The notes: generated by a model not told the origin, from the sequence alone. DNA of 64,000 bases from Nocardia aurea (GCF_003123685.1 NZ_QCYJ01000085.1:1-64000), one strand, 5' to 3'; shown: positions 43,123 to 52,478, numbered from the stretch's first letter. Program-made: numbers and translations.

Positions 43123-43337
43123 CTCGCGCCCGCCCCGACGGTCGCTTCCGCCGTCCCATATCGCGTGTACGAATCCGACGAGCCGATCATGGACGAACGC
43201 GCCGACCCATGACCTGCTGTGCTGTTCCAGCCGTGCTTTCCAGGGGTCGGCGTGCGATCACCGCCGAATGCGTCGGCGTGCAGCCGCGAGAGAGCGGCGT
43301 CGTCGACAGCGAAACGTAGGCGCAGATCGACGGTCAA
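43123..43337 (-). pseudogene. GNAT acetyltransferase remnant with frameshift
   Basis: AGGAGG is 7 bases before TTG 43337, and the frame then reads TVDLRLRFAVDDAALSRLH, a GNAT N terminus. Near 43241-43247 one base is missing: read in the shifted frame, WKARLEQHSRSWVGAF and VHDRLVGFVHAIWDGG follow, a clear acetyltransferase core. After WDGG the sequence is unrelated, so the acetyl-CoA-binding half is deleted. The fragment is non-functional. Confidence 0.72.
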
Positions 43338-43666
43338 CGATGTCCTCCTGGCGCAGATCGTCATCGACTCGGCGGTGTCATGGTGGCATGACGGTGATGC
43401 TGGAGCCAGCGAATTTCGGCAGGGCCGACGGCTTTTGGACATGGCGCAGAGGACGCCACCGGGGCGGTGTCAGACCGTATGAGAGCAGCGTCGTGTTGCG
43501 AACTCCGCGACAAACGCGGTCGTAGCGGAGCTGTTCGGTCTCGAAGGAGGCACTCGCACAACGGCTCCGCCCTACCCGGCGCGGAAAGTCGTTGTTTCCG
43601 TTTGCCGTGCGGCGGGCATTCTCCGCGAGATAGTCTCCGGGAAACGGACGACGGGGAGGTGCGGTC
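43338..43666. other. 329-base gap upstream of the osmoprotectant operon
   Basis: No convincing gene is seen. A short plus-strand frame at 43388-43525 has poor codon usage. GTTT (43594-43597), 16 bases and GGGCAT (43614-43619) is a weak SigB/SigF-type promoter candidate for the operon, and GGGGAGG at 43653-43659 is the ribosome site for its first gene. Confidence 0.35.
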
Positions 43667-44323
43667 CTGGACACGCTGTGGGATTTCGTCGTCGCGCGGC
43701 GGCATCAACTACTCGTCGACTCGTATCTGCATGTCTCGGCGGTGGTGCAGTCGCTGATCATCGCCACCGTCGTCGCGGTGCTGATCGGGATCGTGGTGTA
43801 CCGCAGTCCACTGGGTTCGTCGGCGGCGACCGCCACGGCCAGCGCGGTCCTCACGGTGCCGTCCTTCGCGCTGCTCGGCCTGCTGATCCCGTTGTTCGGG
43901 CTCGGTGTCGGGCCGACCATCGTCGCCCTGGTCGTGTACGCGCTCTTGCCGATCCTGCGCAACACCATCATCGGGCTCGCGTCGGTCGATCCGGCGGTGA
44001 CCGACGCCGCCCGCGGTGTCGGTATGAACCGGCTGCGCGTACTCGCGGTGGTGGAACTACCGCTGGCCTGGCCGTCGATCCTAGCGGGTATGCGGGTGAG
44101 CACCCAGATGATCATGGGCATCCTGGCGCTCGCCGCCTACGCCAAGGGACCGGGACTGGGCAATCTGATCTTCTCCGGGCTGTCGCGGCTGGGCAGCCCG
44201 AATGCCGTGCCGCAGGCGTTGACCGGCACCGTCCTCATCATCGTGCTCGCACTGGCGCTCGACGGGATCCTGCTGCTCGTCGGGCGTCTCACCACCTCGA
44301 GGGGTATCCGTGACCGAGACTGA
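43667..44323 (+). CDS. osmoprotectant ABC permease 1 (OpuCB/ProW-like), apparent CTG start
   Basis: The protein has about 218 residues if begun at CTG 43667. It contains an MDTLWDFVVARRHQLLVDSY-type N terminus, five to six helices, and the binding-protein-dependent transport loop DPAVTDAARGVGMNRLRVLAVVELP. GGGGAGG ends 7 bases before CTG; no ATG, GTG or TTG occurs in frame from the upstream stop at 43631 until GTG 43742, which lacks a ribosome site and would remove conserved residues. It is first of four genes with 14-, 4- and 4-base overlaps. Confidence 0.85.
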   Translation: MDTLWDFVVARRHQLLVDSYLHVSAVVQSLIIATVVAVLIGIVVYRSPLGSSAATATASAVLTVPSFALLGLLIPLFGLGVGPTIVALVVYALLPILRNTIIGLASVDPAVTDAARGVGMNRLRVLAVVELPLAWPSILAGMRVSTQMIMGILALAAYAKGPGLGNLIFSGLSRLGSPNAVPQALTGTVLIIVLALALDGILLLVGRLTTSRGIRDRD

Positions 44324-45503
44324 AACCCGCACCGGCGGGTCCGGACCCGCCGTGGACGGAGTATCCGGGGTCGAGATCGTGCTCGACGCCGTCACCAAAC
44401 ACTATCCGGGACAAACCGATCCCGCCGTCGACAGGGTGTCGATGACGATTCCGGCCGGGAAGATCGTCGTGCTGGTCGGCCCGTCGGGGTGCGGCAAGAC
44501 CACCACCATGCGGATGATCAACCGGCTCATCGAACCGAGTTCGGGCACCATCACCATCGGCGGCCGCGACGTCACCGGCATGGATCCCGATCAATTGCGG
44601 CGCGGGGTAGGGTATTCGATCCAGCAGGCCGGACTCTTCCCGCATATGACGGTCGCCAAGAATATCGCGACCGTGCCCGGGCTGCTGGGCTGGGACCGCC
44701 GCCGGACCTCGGCGCGCGTGGACGAGATGCTCGATCTGGTCGGCCTCGATCCCGGCACCTACCGCAACCGCTATCCGCGGCAACTGTCCGGCGGGCAGCA
44801 ACAGCGGGTGGGGGTGGCGCGGGCGCTGGCCGCGGATCCGCCCGTCCTGTTGATGGACGAGCCCTTCGGCGCGGTCGACCCGATCACCCGGGCGTCGTTA
44901 CAGGACGAATTGCTGCGGCTGCAAACCGAATTGGGCAAGACCATCGTGTTCGTCACCCACGATTTCGCCGAGGCGGTGAAACTGGGCGACCGGATCGCCG
45001 TGCTGGGCGAGCGATCCCGCATCCTCCAATACGACACCCCCGCCGCCGTACTCGCCGATCCCGCCGACGACACCGTCGCCGGATTCGTCGGCGCGGACGC
45101 CTCCCTTAAACAACTGACCCTGACCCGGATCGAAGACGTCCGCCTCGACGAATGCCCGTCCGCCGTCGAATCCGAACCGATCGAGACCTTGCGCGCCGCC
45201 ATCGGAGACCGTCCATTGGCGGTCGTCCTGGACGAGAATCGCCGCCCGCTGCGACGGGTCACCGCCGCCCAACTCGCGACCGCGTCCTCGCTGCGCGAGG
45301 CGGGGACATCGGTGGGGGAGACGGTCTCGGTACGCTCGACCCTCCAGGACGCGCTCGCGGCGCTGCTGGCCGAGGAGTCCGCGAGTGCCGTGGTCACCGC
45401 GCCCGGCGGCGAATACGCGGGACTGGTCACCATCGACACCCTCGTCGGCCATCTGTCGGCGCTGCGTGCCGCGACGGGTGAGACCTCGGAGCCGACGACG
45501 TGA
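44310..45503 (+). CDS. osmoprotectant ABC ATPase with C-terminal CBS region (OpuCA/ProV-like)
   Basis: This 397-residue protein has Walker A GPSGCGKTT, LSGGQQQRVGVARAL, LLMDEPFGAVDP and VFVTHDF, followed by a tandem CBS-like region (VSVRSTLQDALAALL) used in OpuA-type ATPases to sense ionic strength or cyclic nucleotides. GTG 44310 overlaps the permease by 14 bases. Confidence 0.92.
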   Translation: MTETETRTGGSGPAVDGVSGVEIVLDAVTKHYPGQTDPAVDRVSMTIPAGKIVVLVGPSGCGKTTTMRMINRLIEPSSGTITIGGRDVTGMDPDQLRRGVGYSIQQAGLFPHMTVAKNIATVPGLLGWDRRRTSARVDEMLDLVGLDPGTYRNRYPRQLSGGQQQRVGVARALAADPPVLLMDEPFGAVDPITRASLQDELLRLQTELGKTIVFVTHDFAEAVKLGDRIAVLGERSRILQYDTPAAVLADPADDTVAGFVGADASLKQLTLTRIEDVRLDECPSAVESEPIETLRAAIGDRPLAVVLDENRRPLRRVTAAQLATASSLREAGTSVGETVSVRSTLQDALAALLAEESASAVVTAPGGEYAGLVTIDTLVGHLSALRAATGETSEPTT

Positions 45504-46288
45504 CCGCGGCCGTCGAGTCCACCGCACGCCCGCGCGGGTCTCGGCCCGCCACCGAGGGCAGGGCGGAATACCTGCGGTTGCTCGTCCAGCCGGTGCTGGT
45601 GCTGCTGCTGACCGTCGCAGTGCTGACCTGGGCATTGCGCCGCGACCTCACCGTCACCCAGCAGGCCAGCCTCAACACGAGCAATATCGTGACCGTCACC
45701 TGGCAGCACATCCTGATCACCGCGACGGTCGTGGTCATCGTGGTGGTGATCGCCGTCCCCCTGGGCACCCTGCTGACCCGGCCCGGATACCGCCGTCTGA
45801 CACCGATTTTCGTCGGAGTCGCGAATGTGGGGGCCGCCGCGCCCGCCATCGGCCTGATCGTGCTGTGCTACCTCGCGACCCGCACCACCGGATTCTGGAT
45901 CGGCGTCGCACCGATCGCCTTCTACTCGCTACTCCCGGTCCTGCGGAACACGATTCTCGGCTACCAGCAGGTCGATCCGGTGCTCATCGACGCGGGCCGC
46001 GGACAGGGCATGTCGGCGCCGACGATCCTGCGCCGCATCGAGTTCCCGCTCGCCGTGCCCTACATCCTCGCGGGTCTGCGCACCTCGCTGGTGCTCGCCG
46101 TCGGCACCGCGACCCTGTCGTTCCTGGTGAGCGCGGGCGGACTCGGCATACTCATCGACACCGGATACAAGTTGCGCGACAACGTGACCCTGGTCGTCGG
46201 AGCGGTACTCGCCGTCGCGCTGGCTCTGCTCGTCGACTGGCTCGGCGCGCTGGCCGAACAGTTCCTCGGACCGAAGGGACTGCGGTGA
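45500..46288 (+). CDS. osmoprotectant ABC permease 2
   Basis: This 262-residue protein is homologous to permease 1 but longer at the N terminus. It has the loop QVDPVLIDAGRGQGM and RRIEFPLAVPYILAGLRTS. GTG 45500 overlaps the ATPase stop by 4 bases. The two permeases likely form a heterodimer. Confidence 0.92.
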   Translation: MTAAVESTARPRGSRPATEGRAEYLRLLVQPVLVLLLTVAVLTWALRRDLTVTQQASLNTSNIVTVTWQHILITATVVVIVVVIAVPLGTLLTRPGYRRLTPIFVGVANVGAAAPAIGLIVLCYLATRTTGFWIGVAPIAFYSLLPVLRNTILGYQQVDPVLIDAGRGQGMSAPTILRRIEFPLAVPYILAGLRTSLVLAVGTATLSFLVSAGGLGILIDTGYKLRDNVTLVVGAVLAVALALLVDWLGALAEQFLGPKGLR

Positions 46289-47256
46289 GGGCGGCGCATG
46301 CGCTGGCCGCGCTGCTGGGAACAGTGCTGCTCGCGGCATGCGGGCTGCAATCGGGCGGCGCGGTCCCGCTGCGGGTCGGACCGGCGGGAATCGGCCCGGT
46401 CCCCGAACTCGGCGGCGTCGCGATCACGGTGGGCTCCAAGGATTTCACCGAACAGAACATCCTGGGCTACCTCATCGAATTCGCCCTGGTGGCAGCAGGT
46501 GCCGACGTCCGCGATCTGACCAATATCCAAGGCTCGAACAGCCTGCGCGACGCCCAACTGCACGGCCAGATCGACCTCGCCTACGACTACACCGGCACCG
46601 GCTGGATCAACTACCTCGGCAACGAGACCCCGATCGCGGACGAACACGAACAGTTCGAAGCCCTGCGCGCGGCCGACCTCGCCGCCCACCACATGGTCTG
46701 GACGGCGATGGCCCCGATGAACAACACCTACGCTGTCGCGGTCAGCCGCCGAGTCTCCGACGAAACCGGTGTGCGCACCCTGTCCGACTACGCGCGCCTG
46801 GTCGACACCGATCCGGCGGCCGCGACCACCTGCGTCGGCACCGAATTCAACGTGCGCCAGGACGGATATCCCGGAATGGCGCGCAAATACGGCATCGACA
46901 CCGGCAAGGTGCGCAAGCAGATCGTGCAGGACGCGGTCGTCTACCAGGCCACCGCCGACGCCACACAGTGCCGTTTCGGCTCGGTCGCCGCGACCGACGG
47001 CCGCATCCCCGGTCTGGACCTGGTACTACTGCGCGACGACCGCGCGTTCTTCCCGAAATACAATGCCGCCCTGGTGATGAGCGCGGATTTCGCCGAGGCG
47101 CACCCGGCCGTCGCCGAGATCATGACGCCGATCTCGCGGCTGCTGACCAACGAGACGATCACCGAGTTGAACCGTCAGGTCGACGTGGAAGGCCGGGAAC
47201 CGGCCGATGTGGCCAGGGACTGGATGGTCGCGCAGGGCATGGTGACGAAGGGCTGA
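46285..47256 (+). CDS. osmoprotectant-binding lipoprotein (OpuCC/ProX-like)
   Basis: This 323-residue protein has a lipobox LLAAC near residue 19 and the glycine-betaine/choline-binding signature VGSKDFTEQNILGYLIEFAL, QIDLAYDYTGTGW and CVGTEFNVRQDGYPGMARKYG. GTG 46285 overlaps the permease by 4 bases. With the other three genes it forms a complete quaternary-amine uptake system. Confidence 0.92.
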   Translation: MRAAHALAALLGTVLLAACGLQSGGAVPLRVGPAGIGPVPELGGVAITVGSKDFTEQNILGYLIEFALVAAGADVRDLTNIQGSNSLRDAQLHGQIDLAYDYTGTGWINYLGNETPIADEHEQFEALRAADLAAHHMVWTAMAPMNNTYAVAVSRRVSDETGVRTLSDYARLVDTDPAAATTCVGTEFNVRQDGYPGMARKYGIDTGKVRKQIVQDAVVYQATADATQCRFGSVAATDGRIPGLDLVLLRDDRAFFPKYNAALVMSADFAEAHPAVAEIMTPISRLLTNETITELNRQVDVEGREPADVARDWMVAQGMVTKG

Positions 47257-47338
47257 CACCCGAGCGGGTGTCTGTGCGGGCACGGCTGTCGGTGAACGGT
47301 GGGATCCGACTCTCCAGCAAGCGTGTGTCGACGCGCGT

Positions 47339-48304
47339 TCAAGCCGGGATGGTTCGACGAGGTCGCAGCGGCGTGTGGTCGCGGAACGCTTCTATCGCGG
47401 CGGCGACTTCGAAGGGTGTTGTCGCGTCGGCGATGGCATCGCGGTAGAGGACTCTGTTCGCGACGGCATCGAGATCGAACCCCCAGACCATCGACATCAG
47501 CGGAGAGATGAACAGTTCGGCACCCTTCGCGCGGGTGCGGGCCAGCGAATGGTGGTCGCCGTATTCACCGCGGGCAGCGTCGGTAATCGAGGCGCAGACG
47601 ATGCTCTCGCGACCGGGGGTGTGTTGCTGGACCCAGTCGACGGCCTCGAGCCATGCATCGGTGCAAGAGAGGCCGGGTAGTAGGGCGAACACGCCGTGAT
47701 ATGACCCGAGTTTGGCGAGGGCAGCGACGTTTTCGAGAAAGTGTGCGTGGCACACGCCGTGGAAGGCGTCCACACCGAATCCGACACAGACCGCGAGTTT
47801 GACCGGTAGATCGAGCGCCTGGGCCGCCAGAAGACTGGTGATGTCCTCGACCGGTGTTCCGAGTCCGGCCTCGTCACCAGTCATGAGCAGGTCGGTGCCG
47901 CCGTCGACCAGAACTATGGCGTCCACGCGCAGCTCGCGGGCCAGCCACGCGTAGGCGGCGCGAATGTCGGCGGGCCCGCCCTTGCGGATCAGGAAGATCC
48001 GGTCGGGGTAGGCGTGGTCTCGTAGTCAGACCGCGAGATGCTTTTCCGGGAAGTAGGACATCGGACCGCTGGTTTCGGCATCGATGTCGAAGACCCCCGC
48101 AGCCACCGGTTGCGCACCGATGCGGGTGACAGCCGTGAAGGTAAGGTTCGCCAGGAAGATCGTTTTGTGACGTTCGTGCAGTGCGAACGCCAACGGCAGG
48201 CCACTGAGCAGGTCGAACCCGCCACCGGCGCCGACGATCAACACTCGCTCGCAGTTTCTCAGGCGATGCAGCAGCGGTGTGTCGAAGAGGGTGAGAGCAG
48301 CCAT
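47339..48304 (-). pseudogene. DUF1152 protein gene interrupted by one in-frame TGA
   Basis: Read through, this gives about 321 residues of DUF1152: MAALTLFDTPLLHRL, VLIVGAGGGFDLLSGLP, then after codon 93 IFLIRKGGPADIRAAYAWLA and DAIVLVDGGTDLLMTGDEAG. A TGA at 48026-48028 sits in EKHLAV-stop-LRDHAY, where the family normally has tryptophan (TGG), so a single base change would restore the frame. CATACT about 7 bases before ATG 48304 could be a leaderless promoter. It is either a recent null allele or a sequencing error. Confidence 0.8.
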
Positions 48305-48487
48305 CCAACGAAGTATGCACCGGCGATGGTGTGACCGCTTCGCAAAAGCCTTCCGACGCCGATGGTCCCGCCGACCGCTTCGTCCTGGCGGTCGACCGAA
48401 TACCAGTGGCATTCACCGGACCGCACGGCCGAACTCTCGATTGGCTCACCCTGTGAGGAGCCCGGACCTGAGGGCGGGTCCGCGAGA

Positions 48488-48754
48488 TCATTCCTCCGGG
48501 GCTACTACCCACAGGGCGGTTTCGACGAAGTCCTCCACTTCGTCACGGCCCGGTCCGAAGTCCCAGATCTCCGGGCCGCCCTGAGACGTGTCGATCTCCG
48601 CCCGGACGGTGTCGTCCTCGGACCACAGACGGATCTCACCGCCGCCGTGAAAGACGAGCATGGTTTCCGACGAATCCTCACGAGTCTCTGCCAGATATTC
48701 GGCCAAGGCCTCGGACAGCCGCTGATGCAGGCTCTCGACTGTGGGCATGCGCAT
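48488..48754 (-). CDS. hypothetical acidic protein, 88 residues
   Basis: This small acidic protein reads SLHQRLSEALAEYLAET, then MLVFHGGGEIRLWSEDD and EVEDFVETALWVV, a compact helix-strand pattern. GGGGAG precedes ATG 48754; ATG 48748 is also possible. Family not recognised. It is 88 bases from the end of the flavin monooxygenase-like gene and on the same strand. Confidence 0.65.
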   Translation of the reverse strand: MRMPTVESLHQRLSEALAEYLAETREDSSETMLVFHGGGEIRLWSEDDTVRAEIDTSQGGPEIWDFGPGRDEVEDFVETALWVVAPEE

Positions 48755-48842
48755 TCCACTCCCCGGATCGGCTGCCGGACAATGTCACCGGCTCGCGAGC
48801 AATCCTGCACTACGGGCTGGAACCCGGCGCGGCGACCCGGAT

Positions 48843-50336
48843 TCAGGAGCCGACGGTTGCCCCACGAGGAAGGGGGCCGCAGCGAATATCGAATCGTTCG
48901 CGCACGGTGTCCAGGGTCTGACGGAGGTGCGCGCGTTCGCGACGGTGAGTGAGCAGGAACCGCGTTGTGCCGATCATGCGGCGCGGCAACGGGTACCAGT
49001 GATCGAGGTCGAGTCCGCAGTCGAGCAATACTTTGTTCGGGACGCTGTCGGCGATCAGGCTGAGGTTGTGCATGGTCAGTGATCCGAGCGTGTACGGCAA
49101 TGCCGCGTTCGATTTCTTCTTCAGGGCCGCCGCGTCGAGTTCGTACAGGGGGATCTCCCCGAGTTTGTCCAGGAACAGCAGGTGGGTCAGGAAGTAGCCC
49201 ATGTACGACGTCAGGTGGTGTGTGGCGGAGCGCGGCTGCACCGAGACGACCGCGCCGCTGTCGGAAACGTAGGGTTCGTAGGGGAGATCGTGACGCAGGA
49301 TGTATCCGGTGCAGTTCACTATCCAGCTGCCTGGCTGAATCGTCTTCGTCGATCCGCTACGGAATACCAGGTCGGTATCGCCGTTGCGGTCGACGGCGTC
49401 GACGACGTGATCCATGATCACGTCGTTGAGGCCCGCGGCGATGGTCTCGTTCTCCGATTCGGACAGTATGCCCAGCAAGAAGTTGCCCGTGGTGGGGGTC
49501 AGCCAGGTGCCGTAGGCGGTGCGCAGCCAGGTCGCGACCTCGGTCTCGTTGGTCCCGTCGAAGCGCCGACCCAGTTCCGTGAAGATTCCGGAAGTCAGCC
49601 TGCCGCTCCACCATCGTCGGCCGCCGGCGGGGAACAGGCGGTCGCGGCTCGAAAAGAACGTGCCCGAACCTGCGACGAGGTTCACTTCCCGACCGGGGTA
49701 CTCGGTGATCAGCGCGTGGGCGGTATCCATCGCGGTCTTTCCGCCGCCGACGATCCATACGGGAGTGTCGCTCGACCGCATCCGGTCCCCACGCATGTCG
49801 CAGCAGTCGGGTGAGACCGACACGACACGTGAGCTGGCGATCTGGAGCGGGTCGTTGGGCACGACCCCGAATCCGCCGGCTTTGATCAGTCGCTTCGCTT
49901 CAACGACCATGAGTCGGCCGTCGGACGACGTGCAGTGCAGCCGCACGATCCCGTCGGTCTCGTGATGTGACTCCAGCGCCCAGCCGAAGTACGGATCCAC
50001 CCGCACTCGCTGCTTCGCGACCTCGAGGCAATGGTCGAAGTGGGCGAGCACCTCGTCCTTCGTTGCCAGGTACGAGCGATCTCGGCCGAGAGTCCATCTG
50101 ATGTTGCCCGCGGTGAACAGGCCGTGCGGTTGGTGGAGCCGCACATAGTCGTAGGTGTCGACCCACATACCGCCGGACCGATCGCGGCGATCGAGCAGGA
50201 TGACCTTCTGCGAGCGAGACATGTACCGACTGGCGACGAACAGGGCATTGATCCCGGTGATACCGGCTCCGACGATGCAGAGGTCGCAATGCTCCACTTG
50301 AACGGGCGTCTCGGCTGACGCGGCACCGTTTGTCAC
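48843..50336 (-). CDS. FAD/NAD(P)-binding monooxygenase-like protein
   Basis: This 497-residue protein has a first Rossmann motif CIVGAGITGINALFVA at about residue 19 and a second VWIVGGGKTAMDTA near 195, plus NCTGYILRHDLPYEPYV. It lacks the FMO and BVMO fingerprints, so it is a divergent flavin-dependent oxidoreductase, possibly an N-hydroxylating or sulfide-type enzyme. AGGAGG precedes GTG 50336. In the 266 bases upstream, CAACAGC (50363-50369) and GCTGTTG (50378-50384) form a hairpin or operator. Confidence 0.8.
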   Translation of the reverse strand: MTNGAASAETPVQVEHCDLCIVGAGITGINALFVASRYMSRSQKVILLDRRDRSGGMWVDTYDYVRLHQPHGLFTAGNIRWTLGRDRSYLATKDEVLAHFDHCLEVAKQRVRVDPYFGWALESHHETDGIVRLHCTSSDGRLMVVEAKRLIKAGGFGVVPNDPLQIASSRVVSVSPDCCDMRGDRMRSSDTPVWIVGGGKTAMDTAHALITEYPGREVNLVAGSGTFFSSRDRLFPAGGRRWWSGRLTSGIFTELGRRFDGTNETEVATWLRTAYGTWLTPTTGNFLLGILSESENETIAAGLNDVIMDHVVDAVDRNGDTDLVFRSGSTKTIQPGSWIVNCTGYILRHDLPYEPYVSDSGAVVSVQPRSATHHLTSYMGYFLTHLLFLDKLGEIPLYELDAAALKKKSNAALPYTLGSLTMHNLSLIADSVPNKVLLDCGLDLDHWYPLPRRMIGTTRFLLTHRRERAHLRQTLDTVRERFDIRCGPLPRGATVGS

Positions 50337-50602
50337 CGCAACCTCCTGTGGAGACTTCGGGGCAACAGCGGTTCGTGGCTGTTGTGCCGTCCGATCCGGT
50401 ACTTATCGCGGACAGGTGGCTATCAGTCGATCTTCCTCGCAGTAGCGATGAATGTCACTGATGATTTGCCGCACTAAACGCCTGCCTGTGGCGGCACACC
50501 CGGATCAGCGGCCAGACCTACGTCCGTGCCGCCCGGCCGTCGGATTTCGTGGCCGACCACGAGCGGCGGCGCTCACCCAGGCTCCCGCAGCGCGCGGTGA
50601 CG

Positions 50603-51124
50603 TTATCGCGGCAGTGACGCCCAAGTTCCGAACGGTGTCCCCACACAGGTGGCCCCGGTGCCCTCGTCCCAGGCGATCGCGCCCGCACCCAAGCACTGCA
50701 CCGAGCCGTCGACCGCGCCGACGTGGGCGCGGGAACCGAAGAACGCGATCGCCACCGCTCTGGCCGCTCCGTCGGTCGGGTCGTCGTCGGTCACCGAACT
50801 CGAGGCCATCGCGTCGGGACCGAAGCCCAACGCGAGCGGGACGCCGCCGACCCCCTCGCTGGCTCCGACACCACCGGCTATGCCGACCCCGAGTGACGAC
50901 GCGCCCAGCGTGGCGCGGGCATAGCCGACTCCGCCGTATCCGGCCGAATGGGCCTGTCCTGCTTCGTCGCCGACGGCGCGGCATCCGGTGTCACCGTCGA
51001 CGATGGTGTCGTCGGCGCCGAATTCGGCGGTGCAGTGCACCGCGGAGGTGGCTACCGCGGCGGGGACGGTCAGAGAAGCGCCCACCGCGGCGGTCGAGCA
51101 GAGAATCGCGCCGATAAACCTCAT
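50603..51124 (-). CDS. secreted DUF6764-type protein
   Basis: This 173-residue protein has a signal peptide (about 1-29) and glycine-rich repeats in the mature part (ATLGASSLGVGIAGGVGASE, VPLALGFGPDAM) with four cysteines. I recall this as the DUF6764 family of Nocardia-type bacteria, of unknown role, probably surface-exposed. A near-perfect SigB/SigF promoter lies at 51188-51212, about 65 bases upstream. Confidence 0.72.
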   Translation of the reverse strand: MRFIGAILCSTAAVGASLTVPAAVATSAVHCTAEFGADDTIVDGDTGCRAVGDEAGQAHSAGYGGVGYARATLGASSLGVGIAGGVGASEGVGGVPLALGFGPDAMASSSVTDDDPTDGAARAVAIAFFGSRAHVGAVDGSVQCLGAGAIAWDEGTGATCVGTPFGTWASLPR

Positions 51125-51187
51125 GGACAGCCTCTTTTCCGCCGCGTGCAACCGGCGCGCCGACTGCACGCGGTCCTGTTCAGGTGG

Positions 51188-51212
51188 CTACCCGCGGGTC
51201 GGTCCGGCAAAC
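51188..51212 (-). promoter_or_regulatory. SigB/SigF-type promoter of the DUF6764 gene
   Basis: Minus strand GTTT (51209-51212), 15 bases, GGGTAG (51188-51193), one base from the SigF consensus. Confidence 0.65.
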
Positions 51213-51221
51213 ACGTGCGGC

Positions 51222-51494
51222 TCACGCCTGGAAGGGCACGGTGTTTCCGGCGGCGTCGCGCGTGTTCGCCTCGGCTTCGACGGCGGTGGCGAGTTCGGCG
51301 ACGGTCTTCCAGGTGCGTGGCGGTTCCGCATCGAAATTGCCGATGGTGTACCAGGATTCGGTCGCGCGATAGCGGACCAGTCCTTTGCCGGTGTCGTCGA
51401 CGGTGACATCGAGATCGCCCGATATCGTGCCCTCTTCTTCGGTGAGAACGGCGGCCTTGGCGGCGATCTCGTTGATCTCGGTGCTGTCGATCAT
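51222..51494 (-). CDS. hypothetical 90-residue protein in the sigma operon
   Basis: The acidic protein reads MIDSTEINEIAAKAAVLTEE, LDVTVDDTGKGLVRYRATES and AEPPRTWKTVAELATAV. AGGAG precedes ATG 51494. It starts 37 bases after the sigma-factor stop on the same strand, so it is probably co-transcribed and could modulate the sigma factor, but no known anti-sigma fold is evident. Confidence 0.65.
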   Translation of the reverse strand: MIDSTEINEIAAKAAVLTEEEGTISGDLDVTVDDTGKGLVRYRATESWYTIGNFDAEPPRTWKTVAELATAVEAEANTRDAAGNTVPFQA

Positions 51495-51531
51495 CTGAAC
51501 TCCTCGCGCGACACGATCCGGGACCGCGATG

Positions 51532-52392
51532 TCAGGCCACACGGCGGCGGATTTGGGTGACTGTGGCCGGTTTCCGCTCGGTGTCGGGGTCGGCGAGGGC
51601 TTGCTCGCGCAGTTGTGTGAACAGGCGTGTGAGCTTTCGCGAGACCTGCATCTGGGAGACACCGAGACGTTCGGCGATCTCCGATTGGGACAGATTCTCC
51701 GAGAACCGCCATTCCAGCAGTTGGCGTTGTTCGGCGGGAAGGGCTTCCAGCAGTGGCCGGACGGCCATCGCGTCTTCGAGTTGCCGATAGGAGGTGTCCT
51801 CGGCTCCCATACGGGCCACGACGGGGTTGTACCCTTCGCCGTTCTCGTCGTGGAAGGTCGTGTCGAGGGAATCGGCGCGGTAGGCGTTGGCCGCGACCAG
51901 CGCGTGGGTGACCTCGCCGCGGTCGAGGTCGAGTTCGGCGGCGATCTCCGACGGCCGCGGCATCCGGCCCAGTCGCTGTGCCAGCATCTCGGTCGCGGGG
52001 CCGATCTTGGCGTGGACTTCCTTGGTGCCGCGCGGCACTCGCACCGACCAGGACTGGTCGCGGAAGTGACGACGAACCTCACCCATGATCGTCGGGACCG
52101 CGAACGACAGGAAACTCGAACCGTGCGAGGGGTCGAAACGGTCGACCGCCCCGACCAGCCCGAGGTAGGCGACCTGGCGCAGATCGTCGTCATCGATTCC
52201 GCGGCCCCGGAACTTGCGGGCGATATTCTGCGCCAAGGGCAGACACAGCCGCATGATCTCTTCGCGGATCACCCGGCGCCGGGGGTCCGATTCGTCGAGG
52301 GCGCCGAGTTCGTCGAACCACGGCTCGATGTTGTCGTAGGAATCGCCACTGCCGTGGGGCGATGAGGATGTCGTGTTCGGGTGTTCGGTCAT
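51532..52392 (-). CDS. SigB/SigF-family RNA polymerase sigma factor
   Basis: This 286-residue group 3 sigma factor has region 2 with AYLGLVGAVDRFDPSHGSSF and FAVPTIMGEVRRHFRDQ, region 3, and region 4 LSQSEIAERLGVSQMQVSRKL at about 240-260. It matches the SigB/SigF stress and sporulation class. Its own promoter (52443-52467) is of the same class, so it autoregulates. The STAS protein at 6526 may belong to its control cascade. Confidence 0.92.
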   Translation of the reverse strand: MTEHPNTTSSSPHGSGDSYDNIEPWFDELGALDESDPRRRVIREEIMRLCLPLAQNIARKFRGRGIDDDDLRQVAYLGLVGAVDRFDPSHGSSFLSFAVPTIMGEVRRHFRDQSWSVRVPRGTKEVHAKIGPATEMLAQRLGRMPRPSEIAAELDLDRGEVTHALVAANAYRADSLDTTFHDENGEGYNPVVARMGAEDTSYRQLEDAMAVRPLLEALPAEQRQLLEWRFSENLSQSEIAERLGVSQMQVSRKLTRLFTQLREQALADPDTERKPATVTQIRRRVA

Positions 52393-52442
52393 CGAGATCT
52401 TCTCCGCACGCTTGCCGGGAACGACTTCCGTTTCACGCCCGG

Positions 52443-52467
52443 TTATCCTGCGAAAACGATCTCAAAC
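52443..52467 (-). promoter_or_regulatory. autoregulatory SigB/SigF-type promoter of the sigma gene
   Basis: Minus strand GTTT (52464-52467), 15 bases, GGATAA (52443-52448). The spacer AGATC-N4-TTCGCA is nearly the same as in the divergent promoter at 52526-52550, so the two sites look like an inverted duplication. Confidence 0.65.
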
Positions 52468-52478
52468 GCTGCTGCTCG

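Noticed and set aside
43388..43525. 46-codon plus-strand ORF upstream of the osmoprotectant operon
   Set aside because: No ribosome site, poor codon usage and no family resemblance.
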